From: Heracleum sosnowskyi
Taxonomy: Eukaryota; Streptophyta; Magnoliopsida; Apiales; Apiaceae
Assembly (NCBI GenBank): GCA_030848705.1
Contig: CM061244.1
Location: 113,819,111-113,883,110 of the forward strand
Reading direction: 5' to 3'
Length of the DNA stretch: 64,000 bases
Of this stretch, positions 31,370 through 43,076 are shown in pieces. The notes beneath the pieces were generated by a model. That model made no database searches and was not told where the DNA came from. It saw nothing but the letters and a program-made list of their open reading frames with translations. Each line of letters opens with the position of its first letter. The first letter of the stretch is position 1. Made by a program: the position numbers and the translations under genes.

Positions 31370-32720
31370 TTCATTTGACATTTATGGCATACGCTCCACT
31401 TCCCATCACATCAGAAACACAACCCTTTAGCCCTCTGCTCATGTAACTGTTTCTCGTTTAACCTCTTCACTGGTTTGGGACTACTACCCGTTGAAACACC
31501 TGACTGAGCGTAGATCACATACGAACGTGGACTAAAAGACTTTGGGCTCGAAACATAACTACTGGGTGCTGAACTTAGAGATTGTAACCCTCAATTGTTA
31601 CTGGATGCACTCGGTTTGGCAATCGAACTGAACCCTGATCTGTTTTCCCCCTTTTGTTTCAACAGCTTCAACTTATCCTCCACCATGTGAGCAAGCTCCA
31701 TGGCGTGGTCCATGGTTAATGGACATAACAGCCTCACCTCAGCCCTAATCTCCTCCCGTAATCCATTCAAAAACTGGCCCAAAGACAGTTCCTCTGATAC
31801 ATTCTCCAACGGGGCGAGCAATTCAATAAACTTTAAACGATCGTCAGAAACGGTACCTTCCTGTTTATGGGCTAGCCAATGTTCCTGCAAGGTTCCCATT
31901 GATTGGGAACGAAATTGTCGTCGGAGCAACGCTTTAGCTTATTCCCACTTCTCAATTGGTCGACGGCGGTGTTCCCATTAGAACCATAACAAGGTCTGCC
32001 CCTCCAGCGCCACCACCATAGCTTCCACCTTCTCTTCCTCAATCAACCCGTAAAATTCAAAAAACCTCTCCGCTCGTAAAATCCATCAGTCCGGATTTGT
32101 GCCGTCGAACAAGGGCATATCCAACTTTTATGTCTCCATGAATTTCGTGGTTGTCCCCCGTGTATTCCATTACTTTCGCCTGACATAGATCCGCCACTGT
32201 GACCCGACCCGAATCCGCCCACACCGGGTCCTCCACCCGACCCGAATCCATTGCCATTTCCATGCCCATGACCCGACCCGGAATCTGCAAAACTCACCTA
32301 TTTCTTGCCAGTACCACTACTGTTTCCTTCACCAAACCCTAATCCACCATCGTCCCCAATTACAATCGGGCTCTTGTTTGGTCCAGAGTGTAAACTGGTG
32401 AGAGTAGATCTAATATCCGATTGAAATTTAAGTTGGTCATCTCTCATCGTGGAAATGAGGACCTCCTGAGCATCTCTAGATCTGGACATTCTACCATCCA
32501 AACGGTTGATTGCGGTAACAAGCTTATCATCTAACTGTTTGGATATATCATCAAAAGTGGAGACGAACCTATTAATTAAGGATTTCTGCATCGCAGCCAC
32601 CGCGCATTTAACGGCGGCGCCCACTTCAACCACGATTGCCTCTCTGAGTTCCTGATGTGTAGCCTCTAGCTGTTCTTCAATCTTGTTCAACCGAGCTTCA
32701 TTATCGTTGTTAGATGCCAT
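31370..32720 (-). pseudogene. gag: Gypsy gag (broken)
   Basis: The ATG at 32720 opens MASNNDNEARLNKIEEQLE, a coiled-coil N-terminus typical of plant gypsy Gag. A glycine/serine-rich frame-shifted stretch follows (32043-32297). Then the retrotrans_gag core appears (31591-31929: LRRQFRSQSMGTLQEHW, FLNGLREEIRAEVRLL). Next comes a knuckle region with CHKCQMKEL near 31375, where a stop sits just before the first cysteine pair. Frames change at least twice, so no full Gag can be made. Confidence 0.82.
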
Positions 32721-32747
32721 GGATCTGTACCGCTCTGATACCACTTT

Positions 32748-33111
32748 TGCTAGAGACTCGATTAATTTCCAATAATAAAAGCAATATTACAGATATGAAC
32801 CAACAATCTCGATATAAATAGGTGTTTTCATAAATACTAATGCAAGGACTCGATTTTAATTGAAGATAAACCCTAACGACTTAGTTAAATTGTCCACTTT
32901 CGAGATGTGGGTGCTCTCCCAGAAACAAACAAGACGCTTAATACAATATTCTCAATAATCCCTAATTGTTCACTCATTTTCCTCTTATCGCTTACTTTCT
33001 GTCAATTACGCTTCAGCCATTTCCTTTTGATTGTGCTGACCCTTTTGCCCAATCTTTCTATTTCTGGAATAAGTCAATATTGTTGGTGTATTTTCTTATG
33101 GGGTCCTAGCA
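32748..33111 (-). repeat. Gypsy 5' LTR (minus-strand sense), intact, 364 bp
   Basis: Starts TGCTAGAGAC and ends GGTCCTAGCA. The minus-strand primer site is separated from it by only a few bases (32732-32743). It differs from the split partner at many positions and by small indels (for example an extra AAAC before AAGACGC), consistent with an older insertion. Confidence 0.9.
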
Positions 33112-33116
33112 CAAAC

Positions 33117-33466
33117 ACCAAATGATCAACTAGATATCTTATTTGTCCGACAGTTGTGCCCGTCACAAAAGCTACGGTGAACTAATGCAAAATATGAAAT
33201 TTCTTACCCAGGAGAAACCAACTCCAAGTGATATTCTCTCTTCTTTCTACAAGTCAGAACACATAATCTAGTGAACACACATATCAACAAGTATGTTTGC
33301 CCGCTACGCATGGGGCTCACTTTTTTATTTTATATTTTTTAAATATAATTATTAAATGAATAATAAAATATGTTTGGGTAGAACTTTTTTTCATGGAAGT
33401 TGATATCGCAGTTTGCAATTGTTGTTTTCTGTTTTGTATGGTTATGCTATTTTGTGTAGTTATTAA
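33117..33466. other. AT-rich intergenic DNA
   Basis: Nothing recognised apart from the TAA (33464-33466) that forms the target duplication of the next MITE. Confidence 0.6.
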
Positions 33467-33830
33467 GGCTCTGTTTGGGATTGCTGTTAAAAATTGTTGT
33501 GCTGTTGAAAAAAGTGCTGTTAAAATAAGTGCTGTTGTGAAAATCAGATAACTGTTTGGTAATATTTTTGATATGTGCATGTTTTGGTGTATAATATAAA
33601 AAATTAATGTTTTTGGTGAGTTTTGATGTTGAAACCAGTAGCTGCTTCCCGCAAAAGCTGAAAAGCAACTTTTTTCAAAAGCATGGGGGACCTGCTTTCT
33701 CTAAAAGCAGCTTTTGAGCCAAAAGCGCTTTTCAGAAAAACAGCTTTTAAATTTTACCAAACACTTTTTTAGCTGCTTTTCAGAAAAAAAGTTGTTGTTG
33801 TTGTCTGCAACAGCAATGCCAAACGGGCCC
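33467..33830. mobile_element. Tourist-like MITE, 364 bp
   Basis: The ends are inverted and related: GGCTCTGTTTGGGATTGCTG at the left, CAGCAATGCCAAACGGGCCC at the right, flanked by TAA on both sides (33464-33466 and 33831-33833). Inner parts contain further inverted stretches (AAAGCTGAAAAGCAACTTTT and similar). The 3-bp TWA-type target suggests PIF/Harbinger. hAT was considered because of the TTTGG end, but an 8-bp duplication is not visible. Confidence 0.8.
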
Positions 33831-33833
33831 TAA

Positions 33834-36800
33834 GTCTTGAAGTGGTTAGTTGGATGTTGAGAGTTATTAAATTGAAAGAGATCTCACACACAAATGTTGT
33901 ATGTATCTGTATAAGTTATAATAGAAATAAATCACAAATTTGATGTGTCCCAAAAAATGATCACTAAGATTTCAAACCCAATTTTGACTTTTAAATTGTA
34001 ATATTGTATTAATCTTGCTCACCAGCAATTCCATTTTTTTTAAATACAACACAAAACTTAAAACTAAAAGAATTAATCATAAATAAGAAATGTTACTTAC
34101 ATTCCATTACTTCATTCTTCGGAGTGGGTCAATGATCACCTTCTCACTTGTTTTGCCATTTTATAATGGGTGAAATGTCCTGTCCATTTAATTTCGCTTG
34201 GCTCGGATTCATTTTATACGTGGTAGACACCTAAACTTGAATTTATATATATAATTTTATGAAATTACTCAAAATTTTAATTTTTTAAAAAATAATTAGG
34301 ATATAATTTTTGTAATTATTCGCTTCAAGTAATATAACTATGTATTTAAATGTGTCGACTTACGGGCATATTTATTTTAAAACTTATTTTAATAATTCTT
34401 AATATTTTAAAATGTAGTTGTAATAAAAATATATATAGGAGCAAACTTAATTTTTTTAACAAATCCAATTAATGAAATATTAAAACGTAAATAATAAAAT
34501 AAAAATTATTAAAATCAGTCTGTGTATCGCACAAATTTGAAGGTAATATGTTTGATCACTCAATATTGTATATAAAATAAAAATTATTAAAATCAGTCTG
34601 TGTAATTTTTTTAACAAATCCAATTAATCCAATATGTTTGAAATTAATTTAAAATGCAAAAATTTTATTAAAAAGGAATTTTTTTTAACAAATCCAATTA
34701 ATCCAATATTCTTAGAAATTTATTAAAAAGGAATTTTTTTTTTTTTGGGGAAATGTGTGTTTGAACTACTTTTAACCTACCGTTTGTTGTGTATTAACCT
34801 TGCCGTTGTTCAAAGCTGGTCAATCTCATCTGCTGCTCTTCTTTCGATTGCGACCATTTTGCCGGTAAAATTATTGATCTTACTACTCGTCATGTTAGTA
34901 CTTCTTGTAATCTAATGCTGCAATAGTTACTTTTCACATTCTGATATCTTCTTATTACATGAAAATTGCAAAACACTACTAACATCATCTGCTAGTATTT
35001 TGTACTTACTCATATAACACAGAATCATAGTTGATAATTACGACATTTTTCCCATTCAACACATAATCATTTCACTAGTAAATGTACAATTCAAATGTCA
35101 TCAAGTACTTTTCAGCAATGAAGTACTTTTCAAATTTAACAATAATACATCGTTTAAAGACAATAGGAGTTAAAAACCATAAGCTCAAACTTAATAATAG
35201 CAATTCAACAAATACAACAAAATAAAATAGTTCATCCATCCCAATTACAAAATAACAGCTTCATCCATCTTTTGGAAACTGTGCTTTACAATCCTTGCAA
35301 GCGAAAAAACCTGAAGAGTTTTATAATGTCATGAAGGTGTAATTCACAATTACAATATTTGTAAATACAATATGTAAATTACCTATTTCACAGATTTTGG
35401 ATCCTGATGTTGTTGGGATTTATAAAGATGTCTGTTGCAGGACCATTGGTTAAAGATGTCTGCAACATTAAGATAAAAAAGTTATTAGTCACATACATAA
35501 AATCAACACATTTCCATTATTTATAACTAACTTACATCGTGTCAGTAATAACCAAGTCCAAAATAGCTTCTTCTTCGTTTCTCCAATTTGTTTTAACTTC
35601 GAGGGCTTTGAGCTTCTGAATTATACCGACAACATTTGAAAACAGATATCAGAAAGTAAATATTCTTAGAGTTCAAAACGGATCAAACACAGTATAAAAT
35701 CAGGTGATCTAATTTACCAATGCAGTAGTTGTCTTCAACTCCCATCTCATATATATTTCCCAAAGTCGTGAAATGGAAAATATGTTCTGGTATTAAATAA
35801 TAGCTTCCACGTAGAGCGATGACTATGTTCAAATACGAAAATATTAATTTTCTCTCTATCAATTGCCTGCACAAAAATAATAGACGTACATTGATCGGAA
35901 GCACTTGACAACAAATGATTTTAGATAAATAACTTCAAATATAAAACCACATGTTTATTAACAACTTCAAATCTCTTATGCTTTTATAATCATCACTGCA
36001 TCATAGAAAGAACATAACACATTATTCTCCAAATATAAAAAGAGCACAATTTCATTCGGTTTACATCATTTTGCATAACACAATTTACATGTCATTGTTT
36101 CAGGCTTATCCTAATTCGTAAACATTGCAATGCGCACACAGTCTCAGCTTTTAAATCTTTTTCTTCTTCCTCGGATCCTCTAATTTTCTATTGAGAGCCC
36201 ACTTTATCTGTCAAATTCTATGTCTTCACTCTTCAGGCATATAGCAACACACATTATCCATAAAATGTTGCATAAATAACAAAGAAGATTAAAGTATGGT
36301 CATCATTCACTAATTGAGAAATTCAAATCGAGTACATAAAAGAGAGTTGTAAGCCTGAAATTTGAATTTCAATTTGAATAGCAAGTATGGTCAGCCAAAA
36401 ATAAAGTATCCATCACAAAATTTAAGGGGAAAATCAATATAAATTAATAAAACAGTAAAATTAATTATACCAATTATGTTTTCTGGTCTCTTAGAACGTC
36501 AGTTACAATTGCAGGTCCTGTTGAGATACATATTACCTTCCTTTGATCACAAAATACAAAATCTGAAAAGAGAACAAAAAACTTTTCTAAGAATATTCAT
36601 CAAAAACTTAGAAAACATAGGACATTAAAAAAACAAAAGGTCGGGATCACTTCACCGTATAAAGTCAATATGTCAAGTGGCATCTGAAAGTAAATACGGA
36701 AAATACAATCACAAAATTATGAGGGTTAGGGTTGCAATCTTTGTAAACTGATTTACAGAACTACTAACATCAATCTGAGTCGTACCTTACAATTCAATCA

Positions 36801-38419
36801 ACATGCCTTTTCTAATCCAGGAATCTAATAAAAACAAACCACAGTAGAAATATTAGAATGTCAAAACTGAAATTGTAAGAATGAAAATGGTTTATGACGC
36901 AGAGAGAACAATAAATATTGGTAGCAAAACTCCTACTAACTCTAAATACAAACACAAATACAATCTTGCAAATAATGGAACTAAGAGAACATACGATCAT
37001 CTGAATCATAAATAGAGAGATAGACAGAAGGAAGTGGCATAACGCTTCATTACTCATGTGAATCATAAATTTTTACAATAAAATCATTTAAAGTTTCATT
37101 TGAAACTTTTAACAAACACATGGAGTGCAAATATAAACAACACTTGATGAAACAAATCAAGCAAAAAATGAATTGCACAATATCAACCGTACGAACATCA
37201 AGAAAGCATCACAAAAAGAGCAATGAAAGGAGGGAGCCAAAATCAACTTGTGTGTACTGAATCAACAAAAAATTTGTTAAAAAAAAAGAATCAATTAAAA
37301 GTTCTTTCAGAACTTCCATCAAACACTTGAATCTCAAAATAAATAACTAACATTGAAGAGAAAACAAAAAAAGTTAATGGTACCATAAAATCTCTTTTCG
37401 ATCTACAAAATAAACCTGCCAAAAAAGAGAAAACAATTAAAGAACTAACATTGAATAATTTCAGTTCGTAAAATTAGAAGATATTTGTATTCAAAGTTTA
37501 GGTAGTTCTTTTGGGCATTTTATCAAACACTTCTTGGGGACAACTTGAGCAAAAAATTGATTTGCACAATCTCATCTTTCTCAACAAAAAATTCAACAAA
37601 AAAATGTCAAAACATATATTCAAATCATACCATTATCAATCCTAAAACAAAAAAGTAAACACAAATCAACATCAGTGATTAAAAATACAAAAGGGGGTTT
37701 AGAACCTGAACATCAGTGATATCATAGTTCACAAAGTTAGATCAAAGTTAAACCTGCAAAAAATTAAAAAGAATGATATGAGAAAACTAAAAGCAAGATA
37801 CGAAAATTTGAAGAAAATGAGTACAAAAAACAGAAGAGAATGATTGTATAAGAGTAAGAAACATAGAAAAGAAGAAGATGCTGAGAATTTGAATTTTTTT
37901 TGAATAAAAACCGAAGTAAGAGTGTATAGTTTTGAATCATTTTTGGCATTTGAATTTTTATAGTTTCTGAAAGAAGCTTTATATTCACAAATGGAACAGC
38001 AGCAAAGGGAGTAGTAAAAGTAAATAATTGAATGGCAATATACTGTAATATTGAAAAATACGGAGGGACAAAATAGTCATTTCATGCTTAAAATGACAAC
38101 AACCTTTATAATGTTAATAGATTAATAGATGATAAGTACTGCTATATTTTATGACACAGATCTAGCAACCATATATACGCACATTAAAGAAAAGAATATC
38201 TTATCATTCAACGAAGTAACTCTGTCCTTCATTTTGATAGAATATAAAGAACATTTTGGGAGTATAAGCTGGATTAAGAAAAAAGGACTTACAACTTTAA
38301 ACTCATGAATAAAACATGTAGGTGTACGGGGAATACAAATGTAAGACTATCTAAACATGATTCGTACCCAGACAAAACATGACGAAGAATACCCGACCCG
38401 GACAAAGTTGGTTTACTTG
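33834..38419. other. Intergenic DNA with short repeats and possible gene relics
   Basis: 34490-34740 contains repeated blocks (ATTATTAAAATCAGTCTGTG twice; AACAAATCCAATTAATCC three times). On the minus strand, exon-like pieces with plausible splice sites are seen: one around 35535-35630 (KALEVKTNWRNEEEAILDLVITDT followed by GTAAGT) and one around 35270-35310 (GFFACKDCKAQF). They do not join into a continuous protein. 38030-38130 on the minus strand begins TCTATTAATCTATTAAC and resembles a Helitron 5' end; no 3' hairpin was assigned. No gene is called. Confidence 0.45.
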
Positions 38420-38965
38420 AATAGCTGACGCGTGTGTAATTCAACTTTTTCTGAGTTTATTTTGAAATTTGAATGTCACTTGTATTGGACGAATTAATGT
38501 TATAAAATCTTTCAAAGAAACAAGTAATGTTTTTAAATTAAAAACTGATACATTTTTGTTTTAAAGTAAGATGATGGTAATATTTTCCAAAAGCGATTTT
38601 TTTGGTTATAGTGACTAGATCATAACTCACTTGAAGCACAGATTGAAATGAAAATAGTAATATTTAAAAGTTAAATAAAATAAATAATCCTGTTTGATTA
38701 TATAGTTGCAGATAATCAAGGTCGTTTAGTGATAATTAAATTTAATATTTTATACTTTGTGTTCCATTAATTTCTTTATTAACAAAGAGTACAGTTAAAC
38801 CTCGATTAAGTAATATCCGATAAAGTAATAACCTCGCTTAAGTAATAAATTTCGTCGGTCCCAACTTGGGTCAATGTTGTAAAGTAATATTCTCGCTAAA
38901 AGCATAAGATAATAAAAAATTAGAAAGTCACTAAAGGCCCAACTAATATGTAAAGTAATAATTCC

Positions 38966-38969
<4 letters not shown>

Positions 38970-39009
<40 letters not shown>
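38970..39009. repeat. (TA)n microsatellite
   Basis: About 40 bp of alternating T and A inside the pogo-like element; liable to length variation. Confidence 0.95.
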
Positions 39010-39010
<1 letters not shown>

Positions 39011-39028
39011 GTATATGAGTTACAAAAT

Positions 39029-39592
39029 TCAATTCTTTTTAAAATATGAATCTATAGTAGCTTGTTTCTTCTTTCCACCAAAACCAAAATTAACCTCATC
39101 CTTGACTTCATGTAAAACATAAATAACTCTTGGTATGTTTTTCTCGTGTTGTAACAAGTAATTGTTCAAAGTGTTGATTGCTTGAAATGCTTTATTTGAT
39201 GACACACTTGGGATGACATTGCTATCGTCCGGTTCAGGATCAATTCCTTCATCGGTGTTCACTACCGACTCAATGATTTCTTCATCCGTAGGTGATTCCA
39301 TAACTGCATCATTCTCGCTTGGAAAATTTAAGAGATGCTTAACAGCCATCACATTTATATATCGTAAATTAGAGATAGCTTCATTTAATCCTTCGATACC
39401 TTTATTTATTTCACCAAGTTCTTGTTCATCATTTTCTTCTGAACGAATCTTGCAATGCCGAAAACAATTTGCAATTGTGGTTGTTTTCATATCAATATTC
39501 CAAGCCATGTTAGCAATACTAATAGCATTCAAAATACATTGCATGTGATTGATTCTTGTTTTTAAACATAATATATTGTAATGCGTAAACAT
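39029..39592 (-). pseudogene. C-terminal remnant of a pogo/Tigger-type transposase
   Basis: A 187-residue minus-strand frame. Its first part, ISIANMAWNIDMKTTTIANC, followed by FRHCKI, matches the conserved end of the DDE/CENP-B-like transposase domain (the W...T-I-x-NCF/W-RH segment). An acidic middle and a basic end (GGKKKQATIDSYFKK) follow. The DNA-binding half and the DDE catalytic residues are absent, so it cannot act as a transposase. The first ATG is probably a chance start. Confidence 0.7.
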
Positions 39593-41212
39593 AAAAATTC
39601 GGTAAATTAATAAAATATTACTTTATCGATAAAGTAATAAAATATTATTATATCGATGAAGTAATAAATTCGGTGAAGTAATATTTTTTTCCGGTCCCAA
39701 GGGTATTACTTTAAAGAGGTTTAACTGTATAACGTAATGGGAAAAAATTATGTAATATATTTTTTTATCAATGATGTAATGTTAATTCTGCATATGACTT
39801 TTAAATTTGAAGAATGCTCATAATTTGAAGAAAATTCTGATCAAATTCAGCGTAGTTTTATCTGCCGATCAAGATCGTTTTCAGCAATAAAATGCCTTTT
39901 TTTATACGAAAGTCTTTAAATATAGGAAAATGCTATTTCCATAGCCGTTTTTTAATTTCCAGAACTATATATGTTGCATATGTTCACTGCATTTACAAAT
40001 GTCGCATATTCTATTATAATATGCTACAAATTGCTCTGAAAATTTAAAAAAAAAACGCTTTGGAAATAAAATTTTCTCAAATATATCCCATATATCAAAC
40101 ACTTTAATTATGTGATTCTCAATGCAGAATTAGCCGATAATAATAAAATACCAAGATAATAATTCTCCACATTCGGACCTACTATGCTTAATAGAATTTT
40201 CTCACTAGGAAACTGGTTATAAGATTATTACATGGAGTGAAATATGATTTTGGTAATTTATTTTGTGTTCGAGAAACACTCATCTTTGTCCAACCATTTA
40301 ATATCAAATGTAACAACCTATCACTGTATCACAGATGAAATAGAGTAATATATTTTGGTCATGTCATTGTACTTGGAAAGAACCATCACCCAAACAGAAA
40401 AAAGGGAAGTAAAAGAGTCAGCACATAAAGGAAGCAAGTTTTTTACTACTAAATTGTTGGACAAGAACGACTTTGAAAGCTGTAGCTTCCTGTTCTAACA
40501 TGACTCATAGTGCAATACATCAATTTAATATTTCATATCGTACTGCCGTTTTAATCAGAGGATATGAGAACAACACATAAAAAGGGCCAACAAGTTTACT
40601 AAATATGCATAACTGAAATATGAAGGTAGTATATACAGTAATTTGGTTATCTCGAAGCTGCCTCAACCTTCATCATGCATGAATCTGTATTTACTTTCAC
40701 AAATTGTGCTACCAAGCATGAAAATCCATACTTCAGGAATTATATCAACCAAGACAGCAGTCAAATGTTAACATACCAGTTAGGCATGGGCTTGCCAAGA
40801 CTCAACAAGATGATCAGTAGCTTAGTGCCGAGAAACCGCTTGGAAAGATAACTAGCCACATTATCATTGTATAACATAGATGCAAATTATAGAACAAACT
40901 GTAAAAAGGAGTAAGTTTTGTGTCGAACAAGTATCTTGTAACAAATACAATGACTTCAACAGAGGAAACAAATTACACCCAAATATAAATGGTGATTATC
41001 TTTCTGTAGACTCCTCACATAATATAATCAAGGAATAACCATGCTGCTCGGAGCGAAGCGGAAAAATAAGAAGCCACGTCAAGAATAATAGTATAGAGAA
41101 ACAAGAACGGATGAAACATGTTGAGGCTTAAAGCCATATGAGATCACTCTCAAACATCCTGGCAATCTTGACACGATCGAATTGCCTACTTTCTTATCCT
41201 CCAATATAATCA

Positions 41213-43076
41213 GGAGAACACCCAGAACAAACTTTCCAGCAAACAGGTCTACTTCTTAGAGTCAACTCTTAGCCTAAAAGTTAATGGAGCAGGAAGCTTA
41301 AATATAGAACACAAACTGCTTTCATTGTTTAGTTCATTGAAAGAGCGACAAAGGTTAAAACCTAAATCCAACTAATTAGTAAGGCAGCACAAGACCAAAT
41401 ATCTATATCCCACAAATTATTTGATATATGAATTGAAAAAAAGTGAAATAATGCAACTACCCCAATCAAAGTTGATCCTTTAGCAGGGAGTTGATTGATC
41501 ATTGCCCTGCAAATGAGGTCTATACATCACCATCGGCTAAACCTAAACTTCATACATGTTTTGTATTTATGTTACTCTATTTGTATAACATATATAAATG
41601 CAGCATGTTCTTTTTCTTTCAAGACCTTCTATTTGCTATTCATCCAATCTTGCCCAATATTTCAAGGAAAAAGGAATCATATTTCACGGTCTTGATTAAT
41701 TAGATAGCATAAGAGGCTTTATGGAGGCCGCTCCATGTTTTCAAAATTAAAAATCATTTGTGTATTACGTACCCGCCGCGACACTTTTCCAAAAATAGTA
41801 AACTTAAGTCGTAACATAGGAACAGAAAAAAGGGAGTTATAATGAAGATAAGTACAAGGGTAGACAACTATAAACTCGGCCGATATCGACTGCAATGAAC
41901 TATGAATGCTACGCTACGAGCAACTTTGCTTACCTTTGAAGAAGAAAGAGACTAGCTGGCAACTTACGCTTGCCTTTTAAATACAACCATGAAACATGAG
42001 TACGGCACTATGGCACTACCTCCTCCTGATTTTCAAGCTTCGCGTCACTATTTCTTATTATAGCAGTTGTGGTTACTAAGTACGTTAAAGTAGTGCATAT
42101 TACACGCAAAAGGAGAGAAAATTGCGGGGGATTTAACTTGAAAGGAAAGAGAAAAAACAAGTTTCAAACAAAGAGCTCCAGCCTACAATTTTACATACTT
42201 ATGTGCATGAATATGCAGAAAAATATATTTACATGTTTATATTATATCAGAGTTGCAAAATTTTTGTATAACATCTTCCTTAAGTTGCAAATAATAACGC
42301 ACAATCCCCCCAGGATGCAGCCTCACCAGCAACAAACAAGTTAAAAAAGTAGGAGAAAGAAGTTGATGGTTATTCCACAGTCAATCAAAAATGATTACAA
42401 CTATAACGATAAATATTCTTATGTTCAAAAAAAATAGAGATGCAACTAACAAGAGGCAAATAACATGAAGAATTACAGAAATAACAAGTAAACAGAAACT
42501 CAAGGGAAAGCTTTAATCTGACAATACAAGAGAACAGAAAGAGAAAATACAAGCATCAAATTTCATGCAACAAGAACGAAAGAAATACAATTTTTTTTAC
42601 TTTTCACATGTTAAAAAAAAGGATAATTAAACTATGAAAGTAAATTCTTTTGGTATTTATTAATAAAACTTCTGGAAAACTAGGGCTAGCCAACAACAAT
42701 GCATTGTCCTAACAAGTTACCATAATCTCTTATCTCAACTGTATCTCACGCCTAACATTCACAACATTCAGGTCGTTGAGAATAGGAGATGCTGGAAATC
42801 CAATGGAAGACAACATGTATTCAATTTAATTAACTCAAGAACTCTTTCGGAAAAAAACGTTCTGTCAAATCTTGAGTAAATCTGATATCCTTCTCATCCT
42901 CCACTCGAAAAGACAACAATAGGTCAAAGAAAAAAAAGACTAAGATACAAGAAAAACAATTTGGGTTTAATTACCGATTAGCAAGAATCTTGTGCTTATG
43001 TAGGAAGCAACCTTGCAGAGCCCACTCAGCAGAATGCAGCAGAAGGAGCAAATGTTGCCGGTGATGTTTGTAAGAT
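41213..43076. other. Intergenic DNA and probable 3' UTR of the kelch gene
   Basis: No open frame with recognisable motifs. The last few hundred bases before 43077 are probably the 3' untranslated region of the minus-strand kelch gene; a polyadenylation site could not be fixed. Short frames at 41491-41703 and 42069-42344 are not supported. Confidence 0.5.

Larger units (their letters stand above)
14585..33111 (-). mobile_element. Ty3/gypsy chromovirus, decayed, with Copia-2 nested in one LTR
   Basis: Minus-strand element with LTRs that start TGCTAGAGACTC and end CTAGCA on the plus strand, flanked by CAGAC (14580-14584) and CAAAC (33112-33116), a 5-bp duplication with one mismatch. The primer site TGGTATCAGAGC lies at 32732-32743 (minus). 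The order gag, protease, RT, RNase H, integrase, chromodomain is that of chromoviruses. Without the 12.9-kb nested copia element and its duplication it would be about 5.6 kb. The LTRs show many differences and the coding region is broken repeatedly, so it is older than Copia-2. Confidence 0.92.
38792..39727 (-). mobile_element. pogo/Tigger-like (Tc1/mariner superfamily) deletion derivative
   Basis: 936 bp with inverted ends: CAGTTAAACCTCGATTAAG at the left and CTTTAAAGAGGTTTAACTG at the right, flanked by the TA dinucleotide on both sides (38790-38791 and 39728-39729). CAGT-starting ends with a TA target are typical of pogo-like elements. It encloses a transposase C-terminal remnant on the minus strand and a (TA)n tract. 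Inner repeats of AAAGTAATA line both ends. Confidence 0.85.
38420..41212 (+). repeat. Segmental duplication, copy B
   Basis: Counterpart of 11029-14112, same orientation, about 27 kb downstream. It lacks the LINE (empty site around 39915-39930) and instead carries a pogo-like transposon at 38792-39727. The last 1.1 kb is the best conserved part. Confidence 0.88.
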
